DNA from: Pseudohongiella spirulinae
Lineage (GTDB): Bacteria; Pseudomonadota; Gammaproteobacteria; Pseudomonadales; Pseudohongiellaceae
DNA length: 64,000 nucleotides
Assembly (NCBI RefSeq): GCF_001444425.1
Contig: NZ_CP013189.1
Span: 2,728,001-2,792,000 of the forward strand
Direction of reading: 5' to 3'
Shown here: positions 23,917 to 32,882 of the stretch, piece by piece
Layout: each line of letters starts with the position of its first letter
How positions within the stretch are numbered: position 1 is the first letter of the stretch
Translations under genes and position numbers: made by a program
Notes under the pieces: model-generated
Seen by the model: only the letters and a program-made list of their open reading frames with translations
The model's database searches: none
Told to the model about the DNA's origin: nothing

Positions 23917-24723
23917 TCAGTCCTTGAAGTACACCATCTGATGCGTGGTTGCCAGCAGATCACCCTTTGCGGACCAGACTTCGGCGCTCTGATCAAAATA
24001 ACCGTCCCGGTAAACCTGAGCACGGGCCACGCCCAGCACGTAGTCTGATCCGACCTGCGTCAAGAGGGCGCTGTCGGCATGAAAATACGATGTCAGCGTG
24101 ATGGTACCAATCATGACCCAGCGCTGCCGACGAATCATGATACGCGGGAAAAACACATCACAGATGGAGGCCAGCGCTGCAAAATCCAGCGGCCGTGGTG
24201 GCTCGTCACGCACCCATAAACTGGACTGACCGTGTGGCCGCTCCTGCCCGCTCAACTCATGCGGAATCACTCCATCAAAGTAGCGCAAATCGTAACGGTT
24301 GGTAAATTCAGGCCGCTTTTGCCATTGCATGGGCGCCACGCTCTGGGGATCAGGAAGATTGTGCGGAAAGGTGGCATCAACACCTGACCAGGTGTCCCGG
24401 CGTTTGGCAAACACGGCGGTTGCCATGGCCACCATGTGTCCGTCCTGACTGGCCTGAATCAACCAGTGCTGGGTCGAACGGTTGGTTCGCACAGGTTGTG
24501 CATTAATGACAAACTCACCCTCATTCACCGGGGCCGCAAAATGCACAGTCTGGGAAATTGGTTCCCCCAGCCGTTGAGGATGCAGCAAAGCCGCCTGCAA
24601 CAATTGTGCGGCCGTAATGCCGCCGAACGGACCGACTGCATTGGCGTAGCCCGGGTGCGTGGCCGCCGTATACAGACCGGGATCCTGCTGTTGCATCTGC
24701 AATGCTTCATCTAATGGATGCAT
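23917..24723 (-). CDS. acyl-CoA thioesterase (TesB-like double hotdog)
   Basis: This 268-residue protein fits the thioesterase family with two hotdog folds. The N-terminal half has ATHPGYANAVGPFGGITAAQLLQAALLHP and PISQTVHFAAPV. The C-terminal half has PHGQSSLWVRDEPPRPLDFAALASICDVFFPR and ends LLATTHQMVYFKD. Such enzymes hydrolyse acyl-CoA esters in the cytoplasm. Its stop directly abuts the stop of the convergent TVP38 gene. The DUF1857 gene lies upstream in the same direction with a short gap. Confidence 0.85.
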   Translation of the reverse strand: MHPLDEALQMQQQDPGLYTAATHPGYANAVGPFGGITAAQLLQAALLHPQRLGEPISQTVHFAAPVNEGEFVINAQPVRTNRSTQHWLIQASQDGHMVAMATAVFAKRRDTWSGVDATFPHNLPDPQSVAPMQWQKRPEFTNRYDLRYFDGVIPHELSGQERPHGQSSLWVRDEPPRPLDFAALASICDVFFPRIMIRRQRWVMIGTITLTSYFHADSALLTQVGSDYVLGVARAQVYRDGYFDQSAEVWSAKGDLLATTHQMVYFKD

Positions 24724-24756
24724 GGGAGTTCCTGAATTGTTCTGAGGTGGAAAACG

Positions 24757-25239
24757 TCACATGTGTGCAGCGGACCAGCCGTGGGCTATCATCTCTCGAA
24801 TGGTCGCAACCGCCTCGCGATCGTTCTGCACATAGGCAGATTTCAGATAGGCATCGGCATCAATACCACCTTGCTCGCCCAGAGAGTCACGACGATAAAT
24901 GAACCTGATCTGCAGCACACCTGGTGCGGGCTGCTCGATACGGGTCACACTCTCGGCATGCATGGACTGATGACGGCCGTCGATGAGTGTGCGGATTTCC
25001 TGCCCGGGGATCAGGGTCACCTCATCATGCAATTCCATCTCACCCGCAATGATGACCCGCGTAAAACTGTTCTCCTGCTCGTTAAGCAAGCGACACTTTA
25101 ACGCAGGGTTAAAATGACCCGGATAACGGGCACGAAACAGCAAGGCTTTCCATAATGATTCGATATCAATCCGCTCGTGCGCAGGCTGCCGGGGCTCGTT
25201 AATGACGATAGTGTGCTCAAAATGCAGCACGGTTTGCAC
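24757..25239 (-). CDS. DUF1857 (AtaL-like SRPBCC) protein
   Basis: This 160-residue protein has the helix-grip pattern of the DUF1857/AtaL family: LHFEHTIVINEPRQ, IESLWKALLFRARYPGHF, then alternating strands ending RFIYRRDSL. These are START-like proteins that probably bind a hydrophobic ligand; the function in bacteria is unclear. The last helix, DADAYLKSAYVQNDREAVATIREMIAHG, is typical. It precedes the acyl-CoA thioesterase on the same strand and may be co-transcribed. Confidence 0.78.
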   Translation of the reverse strand: MQTVLHFEHTIVINEPRQPAHERIDIESLWKALLFRARYPGHFNPALKCRLLNEQENSFTRVIIAGEMELHDEVTLIPGQEIRTLIDGRHQSMHAESVTRIEQPAPGVLQIRFIYRRDSLGEQGGIDADAYLKSAYVQNDREAVATIREMIAHGWSAAHM

Positions 25240-25370
25240 TCCAAATCTGAATCAGCCGCTAATAATACACAATTAGGCTGCCACTTGCCCGCTGCGCGCA
25301 CTTTCAGCGTGGACGTTTACAGGAAGCGGGGCTTAGAATGCGGGTTTTGCAATTTTCGGAGACAGGCATT

Positions 25371-25817
25371 ATGGCGATCTGGCAACGCGCGCATTCGCTG
25401 GAGAAACTGACTGAGCAGGCTCAGAACACAGCAGCCGCCAACCTTGGCATTGAATACACAGAAATCGGTGAAAATTTTCTGAAAGGCCGCATGCCGGTTG
25501 ATCACCGTACCATCCAGCCGCATGGCATTCTGCACGGCGGTTCATCAGTGTTATTGGCAGAAACGCTGGGCAGCGTGGCCGCTAACCTTTGTCTTGGCTC
25601 TGAAAACATGGCTGCCGTTGGCCTGGACATCAACGCCAACCATATTCGTCCGGTAGCATCTGGCTGGGTTTATGGCACGGCCCGTCCCATCCATGTTGGG
25701 GCGACCACTCAGGTCTGGGAAATCGTCATTGAGAATGAACAGGGCAAAACAGTCTGTGTTTCCCGGCTAACCATGGCGGTAGTAAAGGCACGCCCCAGAA
25801 CTCCCTCCAACACATAA
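25371..25817 (+). CDS. hotdog-fold thioesterase (MenI/YdiI/EntH-like)
   Basis: This 148-residue protein starts at the ATG at 25371 with GGAGA upstream (MAIWQRAHSLEKLTEQ). It matches the single-hotdog YdiI/EntH family: HRTIQPHGILHGGSSVLLAETLGS, with catalytic Glu64 in the central helix, then AVGLDINANHIRPV. In relatives it hydrolyses 1,4-dihydroxy-2-naphthoyl-CoA (MenI) or proofreads aryl carrier proteins (EntH). No menaquinone or siderophore genes are near, so the substrate is undecided. Confidence 0.9.
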   Translation: MAIWQRAHSLEKLTEQAQNTAAANLGIEYTEIGENFLKGRMPVDHRTIQPHGILHGGSSVLLAETLGSVAANLCLGSENMAAVGLDINANHIRPVASGWVYGTARPIHVGATTQVWEIVIENEQGKTVCVSRLTMAVVKARPRTPSNT

Positions 25818-25905
25818 ATAATAGGCTAACGGGCAATTCAGCATTGAACCGCGCGGGGGGCTCGGTTATTGTTGGGAAGCCGCCAACAGAATCAAAGGTT
25901 TATCC

Positions 25906-27435
25906 ATGGAAGCCATCGTCACCGCGATTAATAATATTATCTGGAGCCCTGCCCTGGTTGTGCTTTGCCTGGGAGCAGGTCTTTTCTACTCCATTCTGAC
26001 CCGCTTTGCACAGGTCAGACATTTCAAAGAGATGTGGCGCCTGCTGTTCAGAGGCAACGAATCACCGGAAGGTATTTCCTCGTTCCAGGCGCTGGCGGTA
26101 TCGCTATCCGGGCGCGTAGGTGTTGGTAATATCGCCGGGGTGGCAGCCGCGATAGGTTTTGGCGGTCCCGGGGCGGTGTTCTGGATGTGGGTGGTGGCCT
26201 TTCTTGGTGCCAGCACAGCCTATGCTGAATCAACGCTGGGTCAGTTATACAAGGTAGAAGAAGACGGCCAGTATCGGGGTGGTCCGGCCTACTATTTTGA
26301 ACGCTGCCTTGGACAGCGCTGGCTGGCTGTCATGTTCGCGCTGGCAGCCATTATCGCCTGTGGGGTATTTCTGCCGGGTGTGCAGGCTAACGCCGTCGGC
26401 AATGCCGTGGTACAGGTGTTCGGCGATGGCAATATGGTCAGCACCAATTTTGGTGAAGTCGGCACCAATAAGCTGGTCGCGTTGGCTCTGATCCTGATGG
26501 TGCTGGCGTTTATCATCTTTGGTGGCATCAAGCGTATTGCACATTTCACCCAGATTGTCGTTCCGTTTATGGCGCTGGGTTACATCATCATGGCGCTGAT
26601 CATTGTGTTCATCAATTTCGAGCAGATTCCAGGCGTCGTTGCTCTGATCATCGGGGATGCATTTACGGCTCAGGCGGGCTTTGGCGCGGCCATCGGCTGG
26701 GGAGTGCGTCGTGGTATCTACTCAAACGAAGCGGGTCAGGGAACCGGCCCTCACGCAGCCGCCGCGGCAGAAGTTGAACATCCGGCGCAACAGGGACTGG
26801 TGCAGGCATTCTCTGTGTATGTTGACACGCTGTTTGTCTGCTCGGCCACCGCGTTTATGATCATCATCACCCAGCAATACAATGTGCAGGGTGCGCTGGA
26901 AGCGGGACAGTTTGTGGTTCAGAACGTGGCCGCCGACACAGAGATTGCATCCGCCGCCTTCACGCAGATGGCATTACTGAGTGTATTCGGCGACTTTGGT
27001 CCGGCGTTTGTGGGCATTGCCCTGTTCTTCTTTGCCTTTACTACTATCCTGGCCTACTACTACATTGCCGAAACCAACACAGCCTATCTGAACCGGTATT
27101 TCAAGGCGCGTATTCCGCTGGTGGCAGTCAAGATAGTCATCATGATGATGGTCTCTTACGGCATGGTGAACAGTGCCGGTTACATCTGGACCATTGGTGA
27201 TATTGGTGTGGGGCTCATGGCCTGGATCAACATCGTCGGCATTCTGGTGATCTTCTTCATGTCGAAGCCGGCCATTCTCTGTCTCAAGGATTATGAGGAA
27301 CAGCAGAAATCGGGCGGCCCGATTCATTTTGACCCGATCAAACTGGGTATAAAGAACGCGACCTTCTGGGAAGAGCGACGGGCAAAAGAAGTTGCCGCTG
27401 CTGAACAGCAATCGAATGGTGAAACCAAGCATTGA
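25906..27435 (+). CDS. alanine/glycine:cation symporter (AGCS family)
   Basis: This 509-residue inner-membrane transporter has about eleven helices and takes up alanine or glycine with Na+ or H+. Family features include VRHFKEMWRLLF, GISSFQALAVSLSGRVGVGNIAGVAAAIGFGGPGA, WMWVVAFLGASTAYAESTLGQLY and the signature VRRGIYSNEAGQGTGPHAAAAAE. It has an AAAGG site before the ATG. Length is normal, with a polar C-terminal tail rich in Glu and Lys. It is convergent with marC, with a hairpin between. Confidence 0.92.
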   Translation: MEAIVTAINNIIWSPALVVLCLGAGLFYSILTRFAQVRHFKEMWRLLFRGNESPEGISSFQALAVSLSGRVGVGNIAGVAAAIGFGGPGAVFWMWVVAFLGASTAYAESTLGQLYKVEEDGQYRGGPAYYFERCLGQRWLAVMFALAAIIACGVFLPGVQANAVGNAVVQVFGDGNMVSTNFGEVGTNKLVALALILMVLAFIIFGGIKRIAHFTQIVVPFMALGYIIMALIIVFINFEQIPGVVALIIGDAFTAQAGFGAAIGWGVRRGIYSNEAGQGTGPHAAAAAEVEHPAQQGLVQAFSVYVDTLFVCSATAFMIIITQQYNVQGALEAGQFVVQNVAADTEIASAAFTQMALLSVFGDFGPAFVGIALFFFAFTTILAYYYIAETNTAYLNRYFKARIPLVAVKIVIMMMVSYGMVNSAGYIWTIGDIGVGLMAWINIVGILVIFFMSKPAILCLKDYEEQQKSGGPIHFDPIKLGIKNATFWEERRAKEVAAAEQQSNGETKH

Positions 27436-27453
27436 TCGAGACAGGCGCTACTC

Positions 27454-27472
27454 GGGCTGATTACTTCAGCCC
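27454..27472. terminator. hairpin between convergent genes
   Basis: GGGCTGA (27454-27460) and TCAGCCC (27466-27472) form a perfect 7-base stem with a 5-base loop between the AGCS stop and the marC stop; the right arm includes the marC stop. No T tract, so termination strength is doubtful. Confidence 0.4.
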
Positions 27473-28053
27473 AGGTAGCTCTTGAAGCCGTCCAGCAACA
27501 TCTGAACTGCTACAGATATCAGAATCATCCCCATCAATCGTTCAATCGCCTTCAGCCCTCTCTGTCCCAGCAACTTGTAGAGCTGCTGGGACATCAGCAG
27601 AATAATCGCCGTCACCAGCCATGCGCCTCCCAGCGCGATCAGCCAGTCAACGCTACGATCCGGTCCGGTCTCAGCCATCAGCACCAGCGTCGCCAGGACA
27701 GACGGGCCGGCAATCAAGGGCACAGCAAGCGGCACGATCAGCGGTTCACCGTCGTTTTCATCATCGCCCATGACACCGCCCCGCGAGGGGAAAATCATGC
27801 GAATGGCAATGATCATGAGCACCAGACCGCCGCCGATCGAGATCGCCTCTCGCGACAGACCCAACAGATGCAGAATGCCCGGCCCAATGAACAGAAAGAT
27901 GAGCATCAGGCTCAGTGCAATCAACAACTCACGAATCAGAATCTTGCGGCGACGCTCTGGCGCAACCCGCGACAGCACGCTGAGAAATATAGGGATATTT
28001 CCCAACGGGTCCATAATCAGAAACAAAGTTACTGCGGCTGCAAACGTATCCAT
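27466..28053 (-). CDS. MarC family membrane protein (YhgN-like)
   Basis: This 195-residue protein has six hydrophobic helices and MarC family patterns: MDTFAAAVTLFLIMDPLGNIPIFLSVL at the N-terminus, LGLSREAISIGGGLVLMIIAIRMIFP, VPLAVPLIAGPSVLATLVLM, and a terminal LMGMILISVAVQMLLDG. The family's transport role is not established; the name does not imply antibiotic resistance. It appears monocistronic. Confidence 0.92.
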   Translation of the reverse strand: MDTFAAAVTLFLIMDPLGNIPIFLSVLSRVAPERRRKILIRELLIALSLMLIFLFIGPGILHLLGLSREAISIGGGLVLMIIAIRMIFPSRGGVMGDDENDGEPLIVPLAVPLIAGPSVLATLVLMAETGPDRSVDWLIALGGAWLVTAIILLMSQQLYKLLGQRGLKAIERLMGMILISVAVQMLLDGFKSYLG

Positions 28054-28116
28054 AACACAGTGGCCTGCGCGTCAATTCACCAGGATGTGTATGTTACGCC
28101 TTTTTTCCGTCACTCA

Positions 28117-29172
28117 CTAATGCCGGACTGGAAACTGCAGAGTCGCATTCAGCAAATCGGCACCATCGACTCCACGAATCGCCACTTCCACCGTCAATGC
28201 ATCGTCTTCTGCCCAATGAATACGCAGCAATCCGAAATTGGCAATGGCATATGCCTCGCTTACACGGTGACGATTGGGGCTGATGGCATGCCATTCCTCG
28301 GTCAGACCTGAAGACGTAACGTCTGTTATCGGCCAGGGCAGCGATGCATGCTGCACCTGGCTGATTTCAGACCAGTGCGTATCGCCGGATACTATCAACG
28401 TGGGTACATCAGCGTGCTGCTCGATCAGATTGATCAGACGCTGACGGTCTTCCGGGAAATTCGCCCAGCTCTCCCAGCCAGTAAATTCGGCCAGCATCTG
28501 CAGGCTGGAACCGATAATGCGCAAATCCGCTGGCTCCTGAAACTGGCGGGCTAGCCATTGCCACTGAGACTCACCCAGCATTGTCGCGCCCTTTTCCAGG
28601 CTGACCTCGTAGGGCCCCATGTTCAGGCTTTCACGTAGCTGCCTCAGTTGACTGTCCGACAACTGATGCAACGCCGTGCGATTCCAGCGAAGGTCTGGCA
28701 GGATGAGCTGAATGCGTTTGCCCTGATGTTCATAGAAATAGGCCGTGTAAATACCATCTTCACGGCTACGTCGGTCAGACAGGGCCGGCTCCTCCCAAAA
28801 ATCCAGCATCACTTGCCGCGAGGCCTCCTTGGCAGGGTATTCTGCACCCGCATCATTGCGCCCGTAGTCGTGATCATCCCAGATGGCGACCACCTCAGTC
28901 TGCTGTCGTAGCCGGCTAAAGCCGGGAACAGCGCCAAGCTGCGCATACTTTGCAGCAAGCACTTGCGGGTCATCACTGTCCCCATAGATGTTGTCTCCCA
29001 AAAAAGCAAAGACATCTGGTTGGGCGGCCAATACCTGATCCCAGATGGGCTGAGGACGATCCTGATGGACACACGAACCAAAGGCCAGCACAAACTCCTG
29101 CTGCGCAACTGCCGGCATCATTGTCGCTCCCCACAACACGGGCGCTATCGCCAATAAAAAAACTCGGCTCAT
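28117..29172 (-). CDS. PhoD-like alkaline phosphatase/phosphodiesterase
   Basis: This 351-residue secreted protein has a signal peptide ending at about VAQ. It has the calcineurin-like PhoD metal-site pattern: FGSCVHQDR, FAFLGDNIYGDSDD, VVAIWDDHDYGRNDAG and a C-terminal LIVSGDTHWSEI. These residues bind the metal centre that hydrolyses phosphate mono- or diesters. It is shorter than the Tat-exported PhoD and lacks an RR motif, so Sec export is likely. Its start overlaps the upstream phosphatase-superfamily gene by 4 bases (ATGA), so the two are coupled. Confidence 0.88.
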   Translation of the reverse strand: MSRVFLLAIAPVLWGATMMPAVAQQEFVLAFGSCVHQDRPQPIWDQVLAAQPDVFAFLGDNIYGDSDDPQVLAAKYAQLGAVPGFSRLRQQTEVVAIWDDHDYGRNDAGAEYPAKEASRQVMLDFWEEPALSDRRSREDGIYTAYFYEHQGKRIQLILPDLRWNRTALHQLSDSQLRQLRESLNMGPYEVSLEKGATMLGESQWQWLARQFQEPADLRIIGSSLQMLAEFTGWESWANFPEDRQRLINLIEQHADVPTLIVSGDTHWSEISQVQHASLPWPITDVTSSGLTEEWHAISPNRHRVSEAYAIANFGLLRIHWAEDDALTVEVAIRGVDGADLLNATLQFPVRH

Positions 29173-30287
29173 GGTAGAAACTCCCGCATGACTCTGCCCA
29201 TGACAGCGTTGTATTTCGCGGGGTCTTCCCCGAGAAGAGTCATCAGTGTGGCTGCTATCCGATCAGCCGTCAGGCACTCTTCCGTGGTGATCTGGCCCGA
29301 AGCAGGCACACCCGGCCCCAGCGCAGCCATCCAGATGGCGTCTGAACCTTCAATGCCCTGTGGGAAGCGCTGCGCCAGTGACTGCATGTATTGCTGCACG
29401 GCGCGCTCACTGGCGTGGTGCATCCAGCTATCTCGGGGCGTTTCGCCGCGTCCGTGATCCACGGTGACAAACATCACTGTGTTGTCGCGGTAACCATCAA
29501 TGTCCTGCAAAGTGCTCCAGACTTCTTCGACAAACCGGTCTACCCGCCGTGTGGCCAGTACATATTCGTCGTAGCGACCATCATGAGCAAAATCGTCCGG
29601 CTCACCATAGGCAATGTGCACAACACGCGGCCGTCTCTCACGTAACCATGACAGGGCATAGTGGTGAGTAAACGCATCATGACGAACCGTCGGCCAATGT
29701 GCCGATATATCCCTGTGCAGCAAATTCAGTGTGTGCTCAAAGTCGGTCAGCGGCGCTGCAAGAGGACCGACATTTACCGGTATACCACTGCGCTCAGTGT
29801 TATAAATATAAGGAAAAACATCCCAGGAGCCGAAGGCTGCCATGCGCCCCCCGAATTGCTCATTAGCAGACAGTAATTCCAGAAAGGTCTTCTCCGGATT
29901 GGGCCGCTTGGCATTCGAGTTGATGTCATCATTAATCACACCACTCAAGATTTCGTTATAGCCGGGGTATGAGAAGTTATAATCGTTGGTCAGTCGTGCG
30001 CACGAACCAAGATCCCGGTTACCTACGACCACACCCTGATGCATGACGGTGTGATGTATAAACGGCATGACCAGTGACGCACGCTGATTCGCATCGTCAT
30101 GCCAAAACAGGTCCAGAAGCTCCTGCTGCCGCTCAGAGTACTCGTCATCCAGCGCCAGCTCCCGGTCAAGGCCCCGGAATGCCTCCTGCCAGCGAACGCC
30201 GTCAATGGTAATCAGCACAACATGCTCAGCAGCATGAAGTATGTTGCCAGTCAGAGTCAAAACTGCGGCCATCAATAATTGTTTCAT
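29169..30287 (-). CDS. alkaline phosphatase superfamily protein (phosphodiesterase/sulfatase-like)
   Basis: This 372-residue exported protein starts at the ATG at 30287 (MKQLLMAAVLTLTGNILHA, a signal peptide). Metal ligands of the alkaline phosphatase superfamily are visible: VVLITIDGVRWQEAF, the probable nucleophile segment NFSYPGYNEILSG, HIAYGEPDDFAHDGRYDEY and VTVDHGRGE with a following His. It probably hydrolyses a phosphate or sulfate ester in the periplasm. It overlaps the PhoD-like gene by 4 bases and follows the TonB receptor after a terminator-like hairpin. Confidence 0.82.
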   Translation of the reverse strand: MKQLLMAAVLTLTGNILHAAEHVVLITIDGVRWQEAFRGLDRELALDDEYSERQQELLDLFWHDDANQRASLVMPFIHHTVMHQGVVVGNRDLGSCARLTNDYNFSYPGYNEILSGVINDDINSNAKRPNPEKTFLELLSANEQFGGRMAAFGSWDVFPYIYNTERSGIPVNVGPLAAPLTDFEHTLNLLHRDISAHWPTVRHDAFTHHYALSWLRERRPRVVHIAYGEPDDFAHDGRYDEYVLATRRVDRFVEEVWSTLQDIDGYRDNTVMFVTVDHGRGETPRDSWMHHASERAVQQYMQSLAQRFPQGIEGSDAIWMAALGPGVPASGQITTEECLTADRIAATLMTLLGEDPAKYNAVMGRVMREFLP

Positions 30288-30318
30288 TCTGCATTCTCCT
30301 CTCGCTGTTTTCTGCACG

Positions 30319-30353
30319 AAAAAAAACGACTTGCAGCAAAACGCTGCAAGCCG
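30319..30353 (-). terminator. intrinsic terminator after the TonB receptor gene
   Basis: On the minus strand, CTTGCAGC (350-343 in this thousand) and GCTGCAAG (337-330) pair perfectly around GTTTT, followed by CG and eight T residues (326-319). This is a good rho-independent terminator placed between the receptor stop (30383) and the phosphatase ATG (30287). It would stop or attenuate read-through into the two phosphoesterase genes. Confidence 0.75.
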
Positions 30354-30382
30354 TAACAGTTCCCTTGCTGACATCCCTGTCT

Positions 30383-32746
30383 TCAGAAGTCCACTTTTAT
30401 CGTTGCAGTCGCCGTTCTGGACGGTGCTATCCAGCCACCCCAGCCACCAGCAACACCACCAATATAGGATTTGTCGGTCAGGTTGGTGACATTCAGGCGC
30501 AGGTCTGCGCCTTTCAGGGCCGGTGAGAGCTGTGACAGCTCTACACCCACGTACATATCTGCAACACCGTAGCCGTCCAGACGTGTGGTATTACCGGCAT
30601 CCAGCCAGCGATCACCGACATATTTGTAGTTCAGGCCCGCATAGAAACGGTCCTGACGCCAATCAGCTGACACCACGTACATGTCTTCAGCAGAGCCAAA
30701 GACAGTGTTGCCGGGGAATACACCCAACAGTGCATTGGCAGCCGGGTCAGGTGTACCAATGTAAGTAGAATCATTTTTGGTATACGACACATACAGGCTC
30801 AACGCATCAGTGACATTGGCACGGACAGCCGCTTCGATTCCAGACGACTCAATACCACCGACGTTTACGTAAGCTCCGTCGCTCTCGCCTAGGTAATCGA
30901 TACCCGCTGATGACCCCTCAGGTATGTAGGTGATACGATTTTCAAACTCGATATCGTAATAGGTCAGACTGACACTGTAGTTGCGGTCGTTATAACGCAG
31001 ACCTACGTCCATACTGTCTGCAGTTTCCGCCTCCACCTGGTCCAACGCTGTCTGATTGGCTTCAAGAACACCATCTTTGATCGAAGAGAAACTCTGAGCA
31101 TATCCACCAAACACTTCCATGCCTTCTGCAGGCAGGTTGTAGACAAGACCGGCACTGAGCAGTACGTCAGAATCTGAATTGACTGTTGCGGTGCGCACAC
31201 CTCCCAGGTGATTGTTTTTGCGCTCCAGGTCAACCAGATATTGCTTCGCGCCCAGACGTGCGGTCAGATCCCCCATCTGAATGGTGTCTTCCAGATACCA
31301 GGTCAGGGTTTCCTGAGGAAAAGCGCGGTCATACTGTGTCCAGTAGGGTATGTGGTTAAAGTTGTAGCTGGTCCTTGAATCGATTATCTTCAGCCAGTTG
31401 CGAGATTCATTGCGCTTGTTGTCCTCGTACCAGAAACCGCCGCGCAGCGTGTTGGTGAAACCATCCTGCTGGGTCTCCCAGGCAAAATCAGCGACAAATC
31501 CGGTGCGCTGTTTGTCATACACTGTATGTCTGTATGAACCGACAGGAATAGCGCCAGCGGGAAAGCAGGCCGGATCATAGGCAGCACCCGCTCCGCCGTA
31601 CGGGAACGTCAGAGAGCTCTGACAGCCGGCAATGGGCTGCAAAGCCACGCCCGAAGAGTCAACGAACGTGATTCTGCCGAGGGGCGAACCGCCCAGAACA
31701 GTGTTGCCGCTTTGCAATTCAGAATGTGCATTGCCAGCCCCATCATTGCGAACATCAACAATATAAGGGGGTAACCAGTCACCTCTCCCTTTATTGTCAT
31801 GATAGTACACAGAAGCATTCACATCGACGCCACTGATCTCGAAGGCAGCACTCAGATAGGCAAGCGTATTCTCACGTAATGTTGACCAGCCTCGACGATA
31901 CAATTGATCAATGTGCGGAATACCCGTCCAGTCACCGGTCAATCGGTCCCAGTTTGGGTCTTCCCGAAACTCCTGCGGGGTAACACGCTGGTAGTTGTCT
32001 TCGTGAGTATCATCAAAGGACAGGTAGCCAGTCAGTTCAAACGCTTCATAGTAACCTTTCAGTTTGGCCGCAAAGTGATCACGGTTCGATTCACCCGAGG
32101 CATCAATCCAGGCATCAATATCTGAACCCGAGACACTCAACCATGCGTAAGTATTGGGCAGGATTTCGCCAGTGTTATAGCGAACATAGAACTTGCGCGC
32201 ATTGTTGTCACCAACCGTCAAAGAAGTCGTCAGGCCGGCCTCTTCGGTTGGGTCCATGGTACGGAAATTCATGCTTCCACCCAGTGCCTCGTGAGACCAT
32301 GACGAGATGTCTGAGGTACCCTGAACAACGTCAATGCCAGCAAGGTTTTCAGTATCGATAAAGCGGTTGGCTTTTGAGCCGCCGCCGTAATTTGAATTTC
32401 CGTTGGGTATGCCATCAATGGTCATGCCCAATTGCTGCTCATCCAGACTGACCTGAAATCCTCGAATGGAAATGGTTGTCGACCAGTCGTCACCGCCGAA
32501 GGCGTCGCCTTCATTGACCAGGACGCCCGGGATGTAATCAATCGCACCCAGCACGCTGGAAGCGGCGGAGACCTGGTTCTGCATATCTTCGGTCACCGAG
32601 CTGTTAGCAAATGTCCGCGTCTGGCTGACGATAACCATCTCTTCGATGGCAGGCGCCTGTGACTGAGCACCAGCTCCCAGACTGTGGGTCACGACAAGAC
32701 CGCTCAAAGCTGTCTGAATCGCAATTGAGATAAGTTTTTTGTTCAC
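30383..32746 (-). CDS. TonB-dependent receptor
   Basis: This 787-residue outer-membrane receptor is preferred from the GTG at 32746, which has GGGGA upstream and begins a proper signal peptide (MNKKLISIAIQTALSG). The ATG at 32785 lacks a ribosome site. The mature N-terminus has a TonB-box-like EEMVIVSQT, then the plug (LGAIDYIPGVLVNEGDAFGGDDW, FQVSLDEQQLGMTIDGIPNG, NLAGIDVVQGTSDISS) and the barrel ending TATIKVDF with terminal Phe. It is oriented with, and upstream of, two secreted phosphoesterases, suggesting import of a phosphorylated organic substrate. The ligand is not known. Confidence 0.9.
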   Translation of the reverse strand: MNKKLISIAIQTALSGLVVTHSLGAGAQSQAPAIEEMVIVSQTRTFANSSVTEDMQNQVSAASSVLGAIDYIPGVLVNEGDAFGGDDWSTTISIRGFQVSLDEQQLGMTIDGIPNGNSNYGGGSKANRFIDTENLAGIDVVQGTSDISSWSHEALGGSMNFRTMDPTEEAGLTTSLTVGDNNARKFYVRYNTGEILPNTYAWLSVSGSDIDAWIDASGESNRDHFAAKLKGYYEAFELTGYLSFDDTHEDNYQRVTPQEFREDPNWDRLTGDWTGIPHIDQLYRRGWSTLRENTLAYLSAAFEISGVDVNASVYYHDNKGRGDWLPPYIVDVRNDGAGNAHSELQSGNTVLGGSPLGRITFVDSSGVALQPIAGCQSSLTFPYGGAGAAYDPACFPAGAIPVGSYRHTVYDKQRTGFVADFAWETQQDGFTNTLRGGFWYEDNKRNESRNWLKIIDSRTSYNFNHIPYWTQYDRAFPQETLTWYLEDTIQMGDLTARLGAKQYLVDLERKNNHLGGVRTATVNSDSDVLLSAGLVYNLPAEGMEVFGGYAQSFSSIKDGVLEANQTALDQVEAETADSMDVGLRYNDRNYSVSLTYYDIEFENRITYIPEGSSAGIDYLGESDGAYVNVGGIESSGIEAAVRANVTDALSLYVSYTKNDSTYIGTPDPAANALLGVFPGNTVFGSAEDMYVVSADWRQDRFYAGLNYKYVGDRWLDAGNTTRLDGYGVADMYVGVELSQLSPALKGADLRLNVTNLTDKSYIGGVAGGWGGWIAPSRTATATIKVDF

Positions 32747-32882
32747 TTTATACGTCCCCGAATGTAAAGTTTGGTGCAGATACATTAGTGAGCAATTGCG
32801 ACGACGCCATGACCGTTTGTTGTCGCATTAACGACGATTTTGTGACTGTATACACACCTGACTGATTGAGCAGGCAACTGAT

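Noticed and set aside
32747-32882. Possible Pho box before the receptor-phosphatase genes
   Set aside because: I looked for two CTGTCAT-like repeats with 4-base spacing and found only loose TCAGTCA/GTCACAA fragments, not a convincing box.
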